Assembly (NCBI RefSeq): GCF_003586285.1
Contig: NZ_QUBR01000001.1
Span: 1,791,373 to 1,855,372, forward strand
Reading direction: 5' to 3'
DNA: 64,000 nt
Source: Aeromicrobium endophyticum
Lineage (GTDB): Bacteria > Actinomycetota > Actinomycetes > Propionibacteriales > Nocardioidaceae
The first letter of the stretch is position 1, and each line of letters begins with the position of its first letter. Position numbers and translations under genes: made by a program. This document shows, piece by piece, positions 25,351 to 33,760 of the stretch. The notes beneath the pieces are model-generated. The model did not search any database and was not told the DNA's origin. It was given only the letters and a program-made list of their open reading frames with translations.

Positions 25351-26217
25351 CTAGATGTCAGTCATCCGCCACGCGGCGGACAGGGTCGAACCGTCGCCGG
25401 AGGCGCCGGCGTAGCGGATGGTCTTGGACGCGCCGGGCTCGAGGCTGAGCCAGTCGCCGTAGAAGCTGCTGCGACGCGACGCGCCCGGCTCGCCGTTGCC
25501 GAGCACCAGATGGTTGCGGGTGTCGATGGTCACCCAGTCGCCCGGGTTGATCGTGAGCTTGAACCGCATCGCCCGGCCGGTGGCCGCTTCGACGATGACC
25601 GGATCGACCACCGGAACCGAGTTGGCCGGGTCGATCCGGTACACCGGCCAGGCGTCCTCGCTGCCGGTGTTCTGCAGGTTCATCTCGCCCGACGTCGCGA
25701 CCGCGTCCAACTCGAACGGCACCTGCAGCGGCACCTCGAGGCCGCCGGTCGTCGTCGGGAAGCGGGTCGAGGCGGTGTGCAGGACGGTGGAGTAGAGGCG
25801 CGGGTCACGACCCCACAGCGGCACCGAGAAGTTAGCTCGGGCTGGAGACTCCGGGCTGATCTCCTTCCACGACGGCTCGCCGCCGCGGCGCATCGTGGCG
25901 AACCGGTCGTAGCCCGGCTCGATGATGCGCAGCTCGAACGGCCGCAATCCGCACGCCGCCCAGAACCGGGTCTTGGCCTGGTGCAGGGCCTCGTGCGACG
26001 GGGCGACCACGAAGCCCTCGAGCGAGAAGGTGCGCGGCCCGTAGAACTCCGTCGCATCCCATGCGCCGTGCGTGGTCGCGTTCTCACCGGTGACGTCGCG
26101 CGGCGATGGCGATGGCGACCAGGGATCCGGGCTGTCACCGGACCATCCCCACCGGCACCCGAACGAGTCAGTCTCCCCGATGGTGATCCCGGAGTCGCCG
26201 AGCTGAGCAGTCGTCAT
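25351..26217 (-). CDS. Distal tail protein (Dit-like)
   Basis: 288 aa; ATG overlaps the tape measure stop, with GGAGG within the tape measure 3' end. N-terminal FGCRWGWSGDSP, RTFSLEGFVVAPSHEALHQAKTRFWAAC and LWGRDPRLYS are typical of siphovirus phage-tail proteins that follow the tape measure; C-terminal galectin-like domain with VTIDTRNHLVLGNGEP. Forms the hexameric hub at the tail tip in known phages. Confidence 0.8.
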   Translation of the reverse strand: MTTAQLGDSGITIGETDSFGCRWGWSGDSPDPWSPSPSPRDVTGENATTHGAWDATEFYGPRTFSLEGFVVAPSHEALHQAKTRFWAACGLRPFELRIIEPGYDRFATMRRGGEPSWKEISPESPARANFSVPLWGRDPRLYSTVLHTASTRFPTTTGGLEVPLQVPFELDAVATSGEMNLQNTGSEDAWPVYRIDPANSVPVVDPVIVEAATGRAMRFKLTINPGDWVTIDTRNHLVLGNGEPGASRRSSFYGDWLSLEPGASKTIRYAGASGDGSTLSAAWRMTDI

Positions 26218-29200
26218 GCGTCTGCCTCCATGGCCTCGTTCTGCTCGTGGAACCGGATCAGCCGGTAGAACTCAGCAGCTACCTCGGCCGGCGAGTAGGC
26301 GTTGATCTCGTAACTCTTCGACACCGATTGGGTCGAGACGCCCGAGCTCCACGCCTGCGGCGCCGTGAACGCCGGGTTGGTCACCAAGTTCGCGTAGGAG
26401 TTAGTGAGCGAGTCGATCTGCGACGCGGTCGCGTTGACCCTCGCCAGGGCGGCCGAGTCGGTCGCGTACTGGCGTGCCAGCTTGATCGCCGACTTCGTCG
26501 GCCCCGCCTCGACCAGCTGCTGCAGCAGCCACGGCGAAGCACCCTTGGACTTCAGGTCACCCAGCAGCCCGAGGAACGTGCCAGCGTCAGCCAGAGTCCG
26601 CTCGAGCGTCCGGTCGACCGCGGCCGTCGACGACAGCGACCCAATCTTGAAGTTGCTCGCGTAGCCGGCCTTCACCGACAGGCGGTTGGACTCGACCCGC
26701 TCAGCCTCGGCCGCCGCCTCGTCGGCGATCTTCTGCGCGTCGTCGCGCGCCTTCTCCGCAGCCTCGGCGGCCTTCTCAGCCTGGTCGGTCTTGTACGCCT
26801 TGTCGTTCTTCAGGTCACGCAGCTCGCGCTTCGCCTCGGCCAGCTGCAGCTCGGCGAGCTCCCGGTCAGCGCCACGAAGCACTCGCCGACGGGGCCGAGT
26901 GTCCTTGCCCTTCTTCGGCTTCTTGCCGTACTTCTCGGTCTCGTTCAACGACCGCTGGATATCGCGGACCTGGATCTCGGCCTGCTTGATGTCAAGCTTC
27001 GACGCGGGGTTGATGCCGCCGTCGGCGAACCACTGGATCGTGCCGCCGAGGATCTGCACCGTCTGCTCGGCGATCGACCGCGACCTGGGTCGCTTCGCCG
27101 CCGACAACGGAATGTACGCCTCGCCGCCGGTCTCCGGCTCAGCCCACAGCCGCATCGCGCCGGCCGGCGCGATCTCGGCGACGTGTTGGTCTCGGACGTC
27201 ACGCATGCCGCCGTTGGCGAAACGCGTGATGCGACCACGCGGGGTGTGGATGGACCCGTCGGCGTCCTGGGTAATGCCGCCGCCGGTGCCGCCCTTCACG
27301 GCGACGCGAATCGTCTTGCCGTTCATGCCGTTGATGGTTCGCTGCAGGAGGTTGATCTGCCCCAGGGCGCCGCCGATGTCGACGCCGACCTTCGGGTTCG
27401 CCTCCTTGCGGTCGAGCTCGGCCATGTGGGCGAGGACGGCCTTGATATCCGCGGTCGCCCAGTCGTTCGCCTTCAGGACGGTCTTGACCTCGGACGGCGT
27501 CAGCTCGTACTCGTGCGCGACTGCAGCAGCCTTCTGGATCGCACCACGGTCGCCGGACGCGACGAACGCGGTGCGGATCTCGGCAGGGATCTCGGCGAGC
27601 TTGCCGGTGATGGCCGTCGAGAAGCGACCCGCGCTGAGCTCGGCGTCGCCCATGAGGGCGTTGAACTCCTCGATGCTGGACTGGCCGCCCTTGACCATCT
27701 CGTCGAGCATCTTCGCGCCGGCGGGACCGAGCTCCCGGAACTTCGCGAGGGTCTCGTCGGTGGCGCCGAGGGTCTGCGCGGTGAGCATGTTGTCCTGCCA
27801 GTTGCGCTGAGCCTCGGCCATCTCCTGCAGGCCCTTGACCCACTCCTTGTACGAGAGCTTGTTGCTGTCGAGCCCCTTGGTGAAGTCGAGGAACGACAGC
27901 GCGACCTCGGTCGTGGACTGCTTGAGCTGCTCGAGGTCGTCCTTGGCCTTCTGAGCCTCGGGTGACAGGGCGTCGAGGTCGCCGCCGAGCTTCTGCGCGG
28001 AGTCGCCGGCCAGCTTCTGCTGGACGTCGATCCCCTCGAGCGTGTCCGTGTAACCGGGGAGGAGCTTCTGCAGCTCCTTGCCGCTCTTGCCGGTCTCGTC
28101 TCGCAGGTAGGCGAAGGCCGCTGCCGCGTCCTCGACGGCGCCGGACTGCACGAGGGACACGAGGGCCTGGTCGACCTGCTCGACGTAGCCCTTGGCCCGG
28201 TCCCAGTCGGAGTCGCTGGCGAACGACAGATCGACCTTGCCGCTGGCGTCGGCCGCCTTGTTGAAGGCGTCCGCGATGCCGTCGACGGCGTTGCGGTTGA
28301 GGCCGAAGATGCCGGAGTTTCCGTTGCTCGAGATGCTGTTGAGCAGCTTGTCCGAGCCCTTGGCGGCGTCGAGGAGGCCGCGGGTGAACTTGTTGACGCC
28401 GGCGACGTCGATGTGGTCCCAGCTCTCAAGCACCTTGGCCGCGGTAGCCGCGCCGGCGATGACAGTGAGGCCGCGGGCCAGCAGTCCGAGAGCCCGGCCG
28501 GTACGGGGGGCTTCGCCGCCCAGCTCACGAAGAGAGCTGCGGAAGTCCGAGACGGCGCCGGCCGCCTTCATGAGTCCGCCGATGGCGAGGAGGGACACGC
28601 CCGCGACGCCGGTCAGCGCGCCGAGGCCGCCCTTCACGGGGCCGGGCAGCTGTCCGAACACTGACGCGAGGTTTGAGACGACCTCGGCGACCTCGGCCAC
28701 GACGGGGAGGACCGCCTGGCCAGCGTCGATCGCGTTGTCCTTGATGCCGTTCCAGGCGATCTGCGCCTTCGCCGCTGCCGTGTCGTACCGCTTCTCCGCC
28801 TCAGCCGAGAGAGCGTTGTTGCGCTCCATCTCGACGTTTCCGGTGCGGAACGAGTTGCGCAGCAGGTCACCGCTGGCGGCCATTCCAAGCAGGGCCCGGG
28901 TGACGCGGATGTCGGTCTGTCCGAGCTGCTCGAGGGTCGAGAAGACGTCGCCGCCGGCCGCGTTGACCTCACCGAGCCCTTCGGTAAACGCGGCGAATCC
29001 CTCGGCGGGCGAGGTCTTCCACTTCGCAGCGAACTCGTCGACGGACATGCCGCTGACGGCCGCCCACTTCGCGAGGTCGTCCGAGTTGGTGGCGACGGCC
29101 TTGCTGATGTCGATGAGGATGGCCGAGACAGAGGAACCGCCGGCGTCGGCTTCGATGCCGACGGACGCGAGCGCGTTCGAGAGTCCGAGGACGTCACCCT

Positions 29201-29894
29201 CGGACAGGCCGACGATCTTGCCGGCACCCGCGATGCGCTGCGCCATCTCGAGGATCTCGCGCTCGGTCGACGCTCCGTCGTTGCCGAGGGCAACGAGCGA
29301 CGAGCCGAGGTTGTCGACCATGTCGGGCGCGGTGCCCATGATGTTCATGAACTGCGCCAGGCTGGTCGCGGCCTCGTCGGCGGTGAGGTTCGTCGTCTCG
29401 CCGAGGTCGACCATCGTCTTGGTGAAGCCGACGATGTTCTCGCGCTTCACACCGAGCTGGCCAGCCGCCTCGGCAACGGCAGCGATCCCGGCGTGGCTCT
29501 CCGGCAGCGTCTTGGCGAGGCCGCGCAGGCCTGCCTCGAGCTGCGCCATCTGGCGCTCAGAACCGCTCGTCGTCTTCGTCACGCCCGTCCAGGCGGACTC
29601 CCAGTCCATCGCCGCCTTGACCGTCAGCACCGACAGAGCCGTCAGCGCCGCGCCCGTCCGCAGCAGCGACGTGCCGACGGTGTCCCACTCGGCACGGTTG
29701 TTCCGGAGGCTCGCGGTCAGACGCCCGACAGCGGTGCCGGACTCGTCGATCACCTTCGACGCGCCACCGGCCTTCTTGGCCGCCCGGTCCATCGCGTCAG
29801 CCGCGGCCGTGACCGACTTCGTCCCGCTGTCCCACTCGCGCTTGAACTGGGCCATCTCGGCCCGGAGGCGGGTGACGATGGTGCGATTCGACAC
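26214..29894 (-). CDS. Tail tape measure protein
   Basis: 1226 aa from GTG 29894 (GGAGG 5 nt upstream), chosen over a longer frame that overlaps the gene on the other strand. N-terminal RLRAEMAQFKREWDSG, then the TP901-type core (WESAWTGVTKTTSGS, LAQFMNIMGTAPDMVDNLGSSLVALGN, ADAGGSSVSAILIDISKAV), a hydrophobic central part (LGALTGVAGVSLLAIGGLMKAAG) and long helical, Ala/Lys/Glu-rich C-terminal region. By the usual ~1.5 A per residue rule, tail length would be near 180 nm. Marks the phage as a siphovirus. Confidence 0.93.
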   Translation of the reverse strand: MSNRTIVTRLRAEMAQFKREWDSGTKSVTAAADAMDRAAKKAGGASKVIDESGTAVGRLTASLRNNRAEWDTVGTSLLRTGAALTALSVLTVKAAMDWESAWTGVTKTTSGSERQMAQLEAGLRGLAKTLPESHAGIAAVAEAAGQLGVKRENIVGFTKTMVDLGETTNLTADEAATSLAQFMNIMGTAPDMVDNLGSSLVALGNDGASTEREILEMAQRIAGAGKIVGLSEGDVLGLSNALASVGIEADAGGSSVSAILIDISKAVATNSDDLAKWAAVSGMSVDEFAAKWKTSPAEGFAAFTEGLGEVNAAGGDVFSTLEQLGQTDIRVTRALLGMAASGDLLRNSFRTGNVEMERNNALSAEAEKRYDTAAAKAQIAWNGIKDNAIDAGQAVLPVVAEVAEVVSNLASVFGQLPGPVKGGLGALTGVAGVSLLAIGGLMKAAGAVSDFRSSLRELGGEAPRTGRALGLLARGLTVIAGAATAAKVLESWDHIDVAGVNKFTRGLLDAAKGSDKLLNSISSNGNSGIFGLNRNAVDGIADAFNKAADASGKVDLSFASDSDWDRAKGYVEQVDQALVSLVQSGAVEDAAAAFAYLRDETGKSGKELQKLLPGYTDTLEGIDVQQKLAGDSAQKLGGDLDALSPEAQKAKDDLEQLKQSTTEVALSFLDFTKGLDSNKLSYKEWVKGLQEMAEAQRNWQDNMLTAQTLGATDETLAKFRELGPAGAKMLDEMVKGGQSSIEEFNALMGDAELSAGRFSTAITGKLAEIPAEIRTAFVASGDRGAIQKAAAVAHEYELTPSEVKTVLKANDWATADIKAVLAHMAELDRKEANPKVGVDIGGALGQINLLQRTINGMNGKTIRVAVKGGTGGGITQDADGSIHTPRGRITRFANGGMRDVRDQHVAEIAPAGAMRLWAEPETGGEAYIPLSAAKRPRSRSIAEQTVQILGGTIQWFADGGINPASKLDIKQAEIQVRDIQRSLNETEKYGKKPKKGKDTRPRRRVLRGADRELAELQLAEAKRELRDLKNDKAYKTDQAEKAAEAAEKARDDAQKIADEAAAEAERVESNRLSVKAGYASNFKIGSLSSTAAVDRTLERTLADAGTFLGLLGDLKSKGASPWLLQQLVEAGPTKSAIKLARQYATDSAALARVNATASQIDSLTNSYANLVTNPAFTAPQAWSSGVSTQSVSKSYEINAYSPAEVAAEFYRLIRFHEQNEAMEADA

Positions 29895-29925
29895 GTCGGC
29901 CTCCGATATGTAGTTCAATGGCGGG

Positions 29926-30135
29926 ATGAAGTCGCCCAAGACAGACCGAGGCCCCTGGACACCGGCCGCGCTGTTCATCAACGGGGCGCTGTGGGCGCTG
30001 ATCGGTGTGGTGCTGGTGAACGCAGGCGACATCGCGCCCGTTGGCTACGCGCTCGTACTCGTCGGCGCGGTCCACGTGCTGATCGGCGCGATCCGCGTCG
30101 GAACCGCGAACCACGGGCCGACCACGTCCGACTAG
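29926..30135 (+). CDS. Counter-transcribed small membrane protein (moron candidate)
   Basis: 69 aa on the plus strand in a 237-bp gap inside the leftward morphogenesis operon, between the tail chaperone and tape measure genes. Two hydrophobic helices (ALFINGALWALIGVVLV and YALVLVGAVHVLIGAI) joined by a short loop; polar ends. Its TAG overlaps the chaperone TAG on the other strand (CTAG), so the stops meet exactly. GGCGGG precedes the ATG. An opposite-strand small membrane gene in a late operon is the pattern of lysogenic-conversion genes such as superinfection exclusion; function not shown. Confidence 0.6.
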   Translation: MKSPKTDRGPWTPAALFINGALWALIGVVLVNAGDIAPVGYALVLVGAVHVLIGAIRVGTANHGPTTSD

Positions 30136-31171
30136 GACCGCTTCACGTACCTCGGGTCGGCCAGCACGCGCACCCTGTCGCCAGGCTCGCTCTTGCGCTC
30201 CTTGGCGTCGGCTTCCTTGGCCTGACAGCCCGCACAGGTGACGACCTCGACCTTGTACCAACCCTCACGGTCGGGGTCGAGCGTCTCGGTGAGGCTGTGC
30301 CCGCACCCGTTGCAGATCGACCCCTCGTGGAGCAGTAGCGCCTCGGCGAGCTCGCGGTCGCGCGCCGACCACGGGCCGCCCCCCTCGGAGTGCCCGAGGA
30401 AGACCGTCGGCCTCTCGCTCCAAGCTCGCGCGGCTTGAAGCGAGAGGATCAGGTCTGGTCGGTCTCCGAGGAGTCCTGCGAGAAAGGGGCGTGGATCTCC
30501 GGCTCAGCCAGGAGCGCGAGCTGCGACGCGTTGATGAGCTTGAGCAGCTGGCGCTCACCGAGCTTCTTCTTCAGCGAGAGGAGCCGCTCGACGGTGATGG
30601 AGTGCTGCACGCGGCCGTTGGCGAAGTCGATGCGCTCGACCGCCTCGGCGATGATGCGGAGGTTCAGCTGCGTCACGTACTCGGCGTTGGCGGCCTCGTG
30701 CTCCTTGACCGCCTCGTCGTGGAGAGGCTTGGCCTCCTCGTAGGCGCGCATCTTCAGCGTGTGGGCCTTGGCCTGGTTCTCCGTGTGCTTGGCCGGCAGC
30801 ACGGGCTCGACCAGCTCGTCGGGCTTCAGCGGGCCCTCGCCGAGCTCGGCCTCAAGCTCCTTCGTCTGGTCGTCGTCGAGCGCGCGCACGATCCACGTCG
30901 ACTTCGACTCGATCCACTCGTCGTAGATCTCGGCCATGCGAGCGGTGACCTTCGCGAAGCCGGAGCCGGCCATCTCGCCGCCGCCCTTGTTCTCGGCCTC
31001 GATGCGCTCAAGCTCCCGCTCGAGCTCCTGGTACTCGGCGTACAGGCCGGGCTTGCCGTAGATCGCGACGGACCGCTTCGAGACGGTCGCACCGCCGATC
31101 CAGTCGTCGAAGGCATCGCCCTCGAAGTCAGCGGCGATCGACTCGGATGCGCTGGGGTCGACATCGTTCAT
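30132..31171 (-). CDS. Tail assembly chaperone, -1 frameshift product
   Basis: Joined product of the 240-aa gene and a downstream frame reached by a -1 slip at CCCTTTC (30482-30488). Bases 31171-30482 give 230 residues, then reading restarts at 30482 in the -1 frame for 116 residues to TAG at 30132-30134, 346 aa in total. The extension (LAGLLGDRPDLILSLQ..., then two CxxC pairs in CNGCGHSL and CAGCQAK) has no start codon of its own and reads as sensible protein to a stop exactly before the next gene. Matches the G/GT chaperone arrangement of siphoviruses. Confidence 0.8.
30449..31171 (-). CDS. Tail assembly chaperone, unshifted product
   Basis: 240 aa from ATG 31171 (GGAGG 8 nt upstream). Acidic, helical: a Glu-rich coiled region (YQELERELERIEAENKG) and LPAKHTENQAKAHTLKMRAYEEAKPLHDEAVKEHE. 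Lies between the major tail protein and the tape measure, the fixed place of the G-type chaperone that guides tail tube assembly around the tape measure. Ends TGA at 30449-30451, 30 nt past the slippery heptamer. Confidence 0.85.
   Translation of the reverse strand: MNDVDPSASESIAADFEGDAFDDWIGGATVSKRSVAIYGKPGLYAEYQELERELERIEAENKGGGEMAGSGFAKVTARMAEIYDEWIESKSTWIVRALDDDQTKELEAELGEGPLKPDELVEPVLPAKHTENQAKAHTLKMRAYEEAKPLHDEAVKEHEAANAEYVTQLNLRIIAEAVERIDFANGRVQHSITVERLLSLKKKLGERQLLKLINASQLALLAEPEIHAPFSQDSSETDQT
30482..30488 (-). promoter_or_regulatory. -1 ribosomal frameshift site CCCTTTC
   Basis: Read on the minus strand as GC-C CCT-TTC in the zero frame, a perfect X XXY YYZ heptamer (CCC, TTT, C). 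Ten codons later the zero frame stops, and the -1 frame stays open for 351 nt. Slippery heptamers near the end of the first tail chaperone gene are a conserved siphovirus feature. Confidence 0.85.
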
Positions 31172-31264
31172 GGTGGTTCCTCCACAGGGTCACGGGATGG
31201 GGTCACGGGATAGGGGAAAGCCCCGGCGGCGCGTCCCGTGAAGGCACGCCGCCGGGAGTCGGGG

Positions 31265-31762
31265 TCAGGCGACGAGCTTGCGGTTCTCCGCTGCGCGCTG
31301 GACCAGGAGGACGATCTCGCGGCGGATGAATCCGGCCCGCTCGGTCGGCTTCGTGGGGTTGTCGGTGACGACCTCGTAGTACGAGTACTCCTGGCCGGCG
31401 GCGCCGTCGGCGTCGTGCTCGGGGCCCTCGCGGTCGACCAGGTGCAGGGTCGTGCCCTTGTCCTTGAACGTCGTCCACGCGATGTCGTTCGCCGGGTCGG
31501 CGAGGCCGGCCGGCGTCAGGTATCGCATGACGGTGACGTTGCCCTCGTAGTTCGAGCGGCCGGGTGCCTGCGCGTTGTTGCCTGCGCAGAGCTCGCCGGC
31601 GGGCACGGTGTCGGACGCGGTCGCCGAGAGGCGATAGTCCATGATCCGGCACTGCAGCGGGACACCGGCGTCCCACTCCTCGACCGTGATGTTCTTGGGA
31701 TCGGCGGGCGGCTCGGGCAGCGCGATCAGCGCGACCCGCTCGTCAGAGATCAGCTTCGGCAT
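31265..31762 (-). CDS. Major tail protein
   Basis: 165 aa from ATG 31762 with AAGGAG upstream inside the previous gene. Beta-rich sequence (PLQCRIMDYRLSATASD, NYEGNVTVMRYLTPAGLAD, WTTFKDKGTTLHLVDREG, GFIRREIVLLVQ) like actinophage major tail tube subunits. Position just before the frameshifted chaperones agrees. Expected to be one of the most abundant virion proteins. Confidence 0.8.
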   Translation of the reverse strand: MPKLISDERVALIALPEPPADPKNITVEEWDAGVPLQCRIMDYRLSATASDTVPAGELCAGNNAQAPGRSNYEGNVTVMRYLTPAGLADPANDIAWTTFKDKGTTLHLVDREGPEHDADGAAGQEYSYYEVVTDNPTKPTERAGFIRREIVLLVQRAAENRKLVA

Positions 31763-32081
31763 GCGGGTTCTCCTTGTTCTCGTCCCCGGGTGCCGGGGTC
31801 TGGGTGGGGTTCACGGGATCTGTGGGAGGCCGCGCGTCGTCGGCGGCCAAGGCGGCGACGAGCTCGGCCTTGTTGCCGCTCGACGGGATGCGGTCGGCCT
31901 CGTCGCGGTCGGCGTTGCGGGTCTTGATCTCCTCGCGCAGGGACGCGACCGTGACGGCGGCGGCCTGACTCGGCAGACGAGACTTGTTCGCTCCGAGCAC
32001 GGGGTGATCGAGGTGGTCCTCGGGCACGAGGTACGGGAGCTTCTTGCCGGTGGTGGTGCTGTACGCCTCGACGAGCGGCAT
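31743..32081 (-). CDS. Small structural-module protein with SAP/HeH-like motif
   Basis: 112 aa. N-terminus MPLVEAYSTTTGKKLPYLVPEDHL; middle ASLREEIKTRNADRDEADRI...NKAELVAALA resembles the SAP/HeH helix-extension-helix seen in small phage head proteins; C-terminus is a Pro/Asp/Asn-rich acidic tail. A similar motif begins the 180-aa protein next to the capsid gene. Preceded by the start-associated repeat. Exact role unknown; it may decorate the virion. Confidence 0.6.
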   Translation of the reverse strand: MPLVEAYSTTTGKKLPYLVPEDHLDHPVLGANKSRLPSQAAAVTVASLREEIKTRNADRDEADRIPSSGNKAELVAALAADDARPPTDPVNPTQTPAPGDENKENPHAEADL

Positions 32082-32083
32082 GG

Positions 32084-32095
32084 GTGCCTCCTGGG
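32084..32095 (-). promoter_or_regulatory. Start-associated repeat, copy 3
   Basis: CCCAGGAGGCAC on the minus strand, 2 nt before the ATG at 32081. Same 12-mer as upstream of the lysin and the 12-codon ORF. Confidence 0.6.
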
Positions 32096-32138
32096 CATGA
32101 CTGACTGCCCGCCGAGGCGGGCTGTCGGGTGGGTGAGG

Positions 32139-32543
32139 TCAGACGGGTTCGGAGATCAGCCGGAGCATGTCGACGCCGAACGACGGGTGGCGGTTCGTCT
32201 GGCCGATCGTCACGTCGAGATCTGGCTGGACGCGCTGCGAGCCCTCGAGCCGCAACGCCTGCACGAAGCGCCCCTCGACCTGCGGGGACTTGCCGAGCAA
32301 GTAGCCCCGCACGCGGCCGATGGCGACCAGCACGGCGTCGGACGTCGCGGCGACCGTGGTCACCCCGAGGAGCTCGTCGAGGTCGTCCTGCACGCCGTCA
32401 AGCTCGGCGGCGCGCAGGAGTCCCGGCGACGCCCACAGCAGCACGTAGGGGTAGTTGGTCTCACCGGGCGCCTCACCGAAATGCACCGGCCGCCCATAGG
32501 GCTTCAGGAGCTCTTTGACGGCGGCGACGTGCTCGGCCATCAC
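32139..32543 (-). CDS. Tail terminator / tail completion-like protein
   Basis: 134 aa, ATG overlapping the upstream stop. GEAPGETNYPYVLLWASPG and GRVRGYLLGKSPQVEGR, then HPSFGVDMLRLISEPV, resemble the small protein that follows the HK97 gp10-like gene in actinophages and caps the tail tube. Assignment is by order and size (connector, stopper, gp10-like, this gene, major tail). Confidence 0.6.
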   Translation of the reverse strand: MMAEHVAAVKELLKPYGRPVHFGEAPGETNYPYVLLWASPGLLRAAELDGVQDDLDELLGVTTVAATSDAVLVAIGRVRGYLLGKSPQVEGRFVQALRLEGSQRVQPDLDVTIGQTNRHPSFGVDMLRLISEPV

Positions 32544-32932
32544 AGCAGGTTGCCCATCAGGTTCTCAAGCGCACCGTGGTACTTCGCGGACTCCCGCTCG
32601 AGCGCGGAGCCCGGGTCTTCGACGGTGCCGCCACCGCGGGAGGTGCCGAAGTAGGCGATGTTCGCCAGCGAGCCCGGCTTGCCCTTCACGGGGCCGATCT
32701 CGGCCTCGATGACGGCGGTACCGAACAGCGAGCCGCCGTGGAGGTCGAACGAGATGGCGCGGGCGAAGTCGAAGTGGCGGGATTCGTTGGCGGCGCGCCG
32801 CTGGTCGTTCTTGATGTTGACGGCGCCCTTGACGACAACGGCGCGCACTTCCTTCGCGAGGACGTCCGGCACCGGGCGCATGTCGGCCGCGAGCGCGCGG
32901 ATCTCAGAGGTGTCGAGCTCGAACGAAGACAT
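32540..32932 (-). CDS. HK97 gp10-like head-tail joining / tail component
   Basis: 130 aa from ATG 32932, which starts right at the upstream stop. VKGAVNIKNDQRRAANESRHFDFARAISFDL and AEIGPVKGKPGSLANIAYFGTSRGGGTVEDP are characteristic of HK97 gp10-like proteins: helix with NIK.., then 'FG' loop near a Pro/Gly-rich turn. Fourth connector-type gene after the capsid. Confidence 0.75.
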   Translation of the reverse strand: MSSFELDTSEIRALAADMRPVPDVLAKEVRAVVVKGAVNIKNDQRRAANESRHFDFARAISFDLHGGSLFGTAVIEAEIGPVKGKPGSLANIAYFGTSRGGGTVEDPGSALERESAKYHGALENLMGNLL

Positions 32933-33369
32933 CAGGCTCCCTCCTCGACGCTGACCCGTAGTGCCGTGGCGAACGTCTTGCCGAACGGTCCAGTTATGCG
33001 GTCTCGGGTTCCAACGCGGCCGGCGTCGAGCGGGCAGGCGACCCACTCGACTAGGTCGCCGACAGCAGGCCGGAACGACTCGGCTGGGAAGTCGACGCGG
33101 TACCGCTGAATCGTGAAGGTGTTGCCGCCGGCCTCGGGTGTCTGCTCCTGCACCTGGTCCGCCTGGCGCTTGGCCTTGCCGCGGTGCGGTTCGATGCCCG
33201 GCCCATAGATGTCGTCGCGGACCTCGGCGACGATGCCGTCGGCGTCGGTCGTGGTGACCGGCTGCCCGGCGTCGTCGCGACGGATCCGGCTGACCTTGCA
33301 GCTGTCGATCATCGCCCGTTCAGCTTCGCGGCGCAGAGCGCGCAGCCCGCTCTCGTACGGGCTGGTCAT
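32932..33369 (-). CDS. Head closure / stopper-like protein (DUF6093-like)
   Basis: 145 aa; ATG overlaps the upstream stop. RAMIDSCKVSRI at the N-terminus, a beta-barrel-like core (NTFTIQRYRVDFPAE, VGDLVEWVACPLDAGRVGTRDRI) and FGKTFATALRVSVEEGA fit the DUF6093/head-closure type found after the connector in actinophages. Seals the portal after packaging in related phages. Confidence 0.7.
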   Translation of the reverse strand: MTSPYESGLRALRREAERAMIDSCKVSRIRRDDAGQPVTTTDADGIVAEVRDDIYGPGIEPHRGKAKRQADQVQEQTPEAGGNTFTIQRYRVDFPAESFRPAVGDLVEWVACPLDAGRVGTRDRITGPFGKTFATALRVSVEEGA

Positions 33370-33740
33370 CCGCCCAGGCCGATGACGTAGGCGCCGCCGA
33401 GCACGACGATCGGCTGCAGCCGGGTGACCTCGTCATCCTGGAACTGCAGAAGGCCGGAGGAGATGACCTGGTCCCGCGTGAACGATCCGTCGTCAAGGGC
33501 GAACTGACGCCAGCCATCGGGGTTCCGCAAGACGCGGATGACGGCGGCGCAGACCGTCGCCGTGGCGAGCTGGCGGAAGTCGCTCTCGTCATCCGCAGCC
33601 TCGAATCGTTCACGCAGGGCCACGACCTTCGACGCGAGGTCCGCCTCGGCGTCCTTCAGCCATGTGGGCACCACAGCGGCCTCTTCGGAGGTGAGAGCGC
33701 GGAACCGCTTGACGACGTCCTGCTCGATCGCGATAGGCAT
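33366..33740 (-). CDS. Head-tail connector (adaptor) protein
   Basis: 124 aa from ATG 33740 with a strong AGGAGG. Helical N-terminus (DVVKRFRALTSEEAAVVPTWL, DAEADLASKVVALRERFEA), then CAAVIRVLRNPDGWRQFALDDGSFT and GAYVIGLGG, a pattern of gp6/Gp15-type adaptors in actinophages. Sits after the capsid-side gene, as expected. Confidence 0.8.
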   Translation of the reverse strand: MPIAIEQDVVKRFRALTSEEAAVVPTWLKDAEADLASKVVALRERFEAADDESDFRQLATATVCAAVIRVLRNPDGWRQFALDDGSFTRDQVISSGLLQFQDDEVTRLQPIVVLGGAYVIGLGG

Positions 33741-33760
33741 GGGCTCTCACCTCCTCCAGG

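Noticed and set aside
26247..27965. 572-aa plus-strand frame opposite the tape measure gene
   Set aside because: Antisense shadow; no ribosome binding site or recognisable domain.
30265..30558. 97-aa minus-strand frame overlapping the chaperone end
   Set aside because: Lies in the third frame; the -1 frame reached from the slippery site gives the sensible protein instead.
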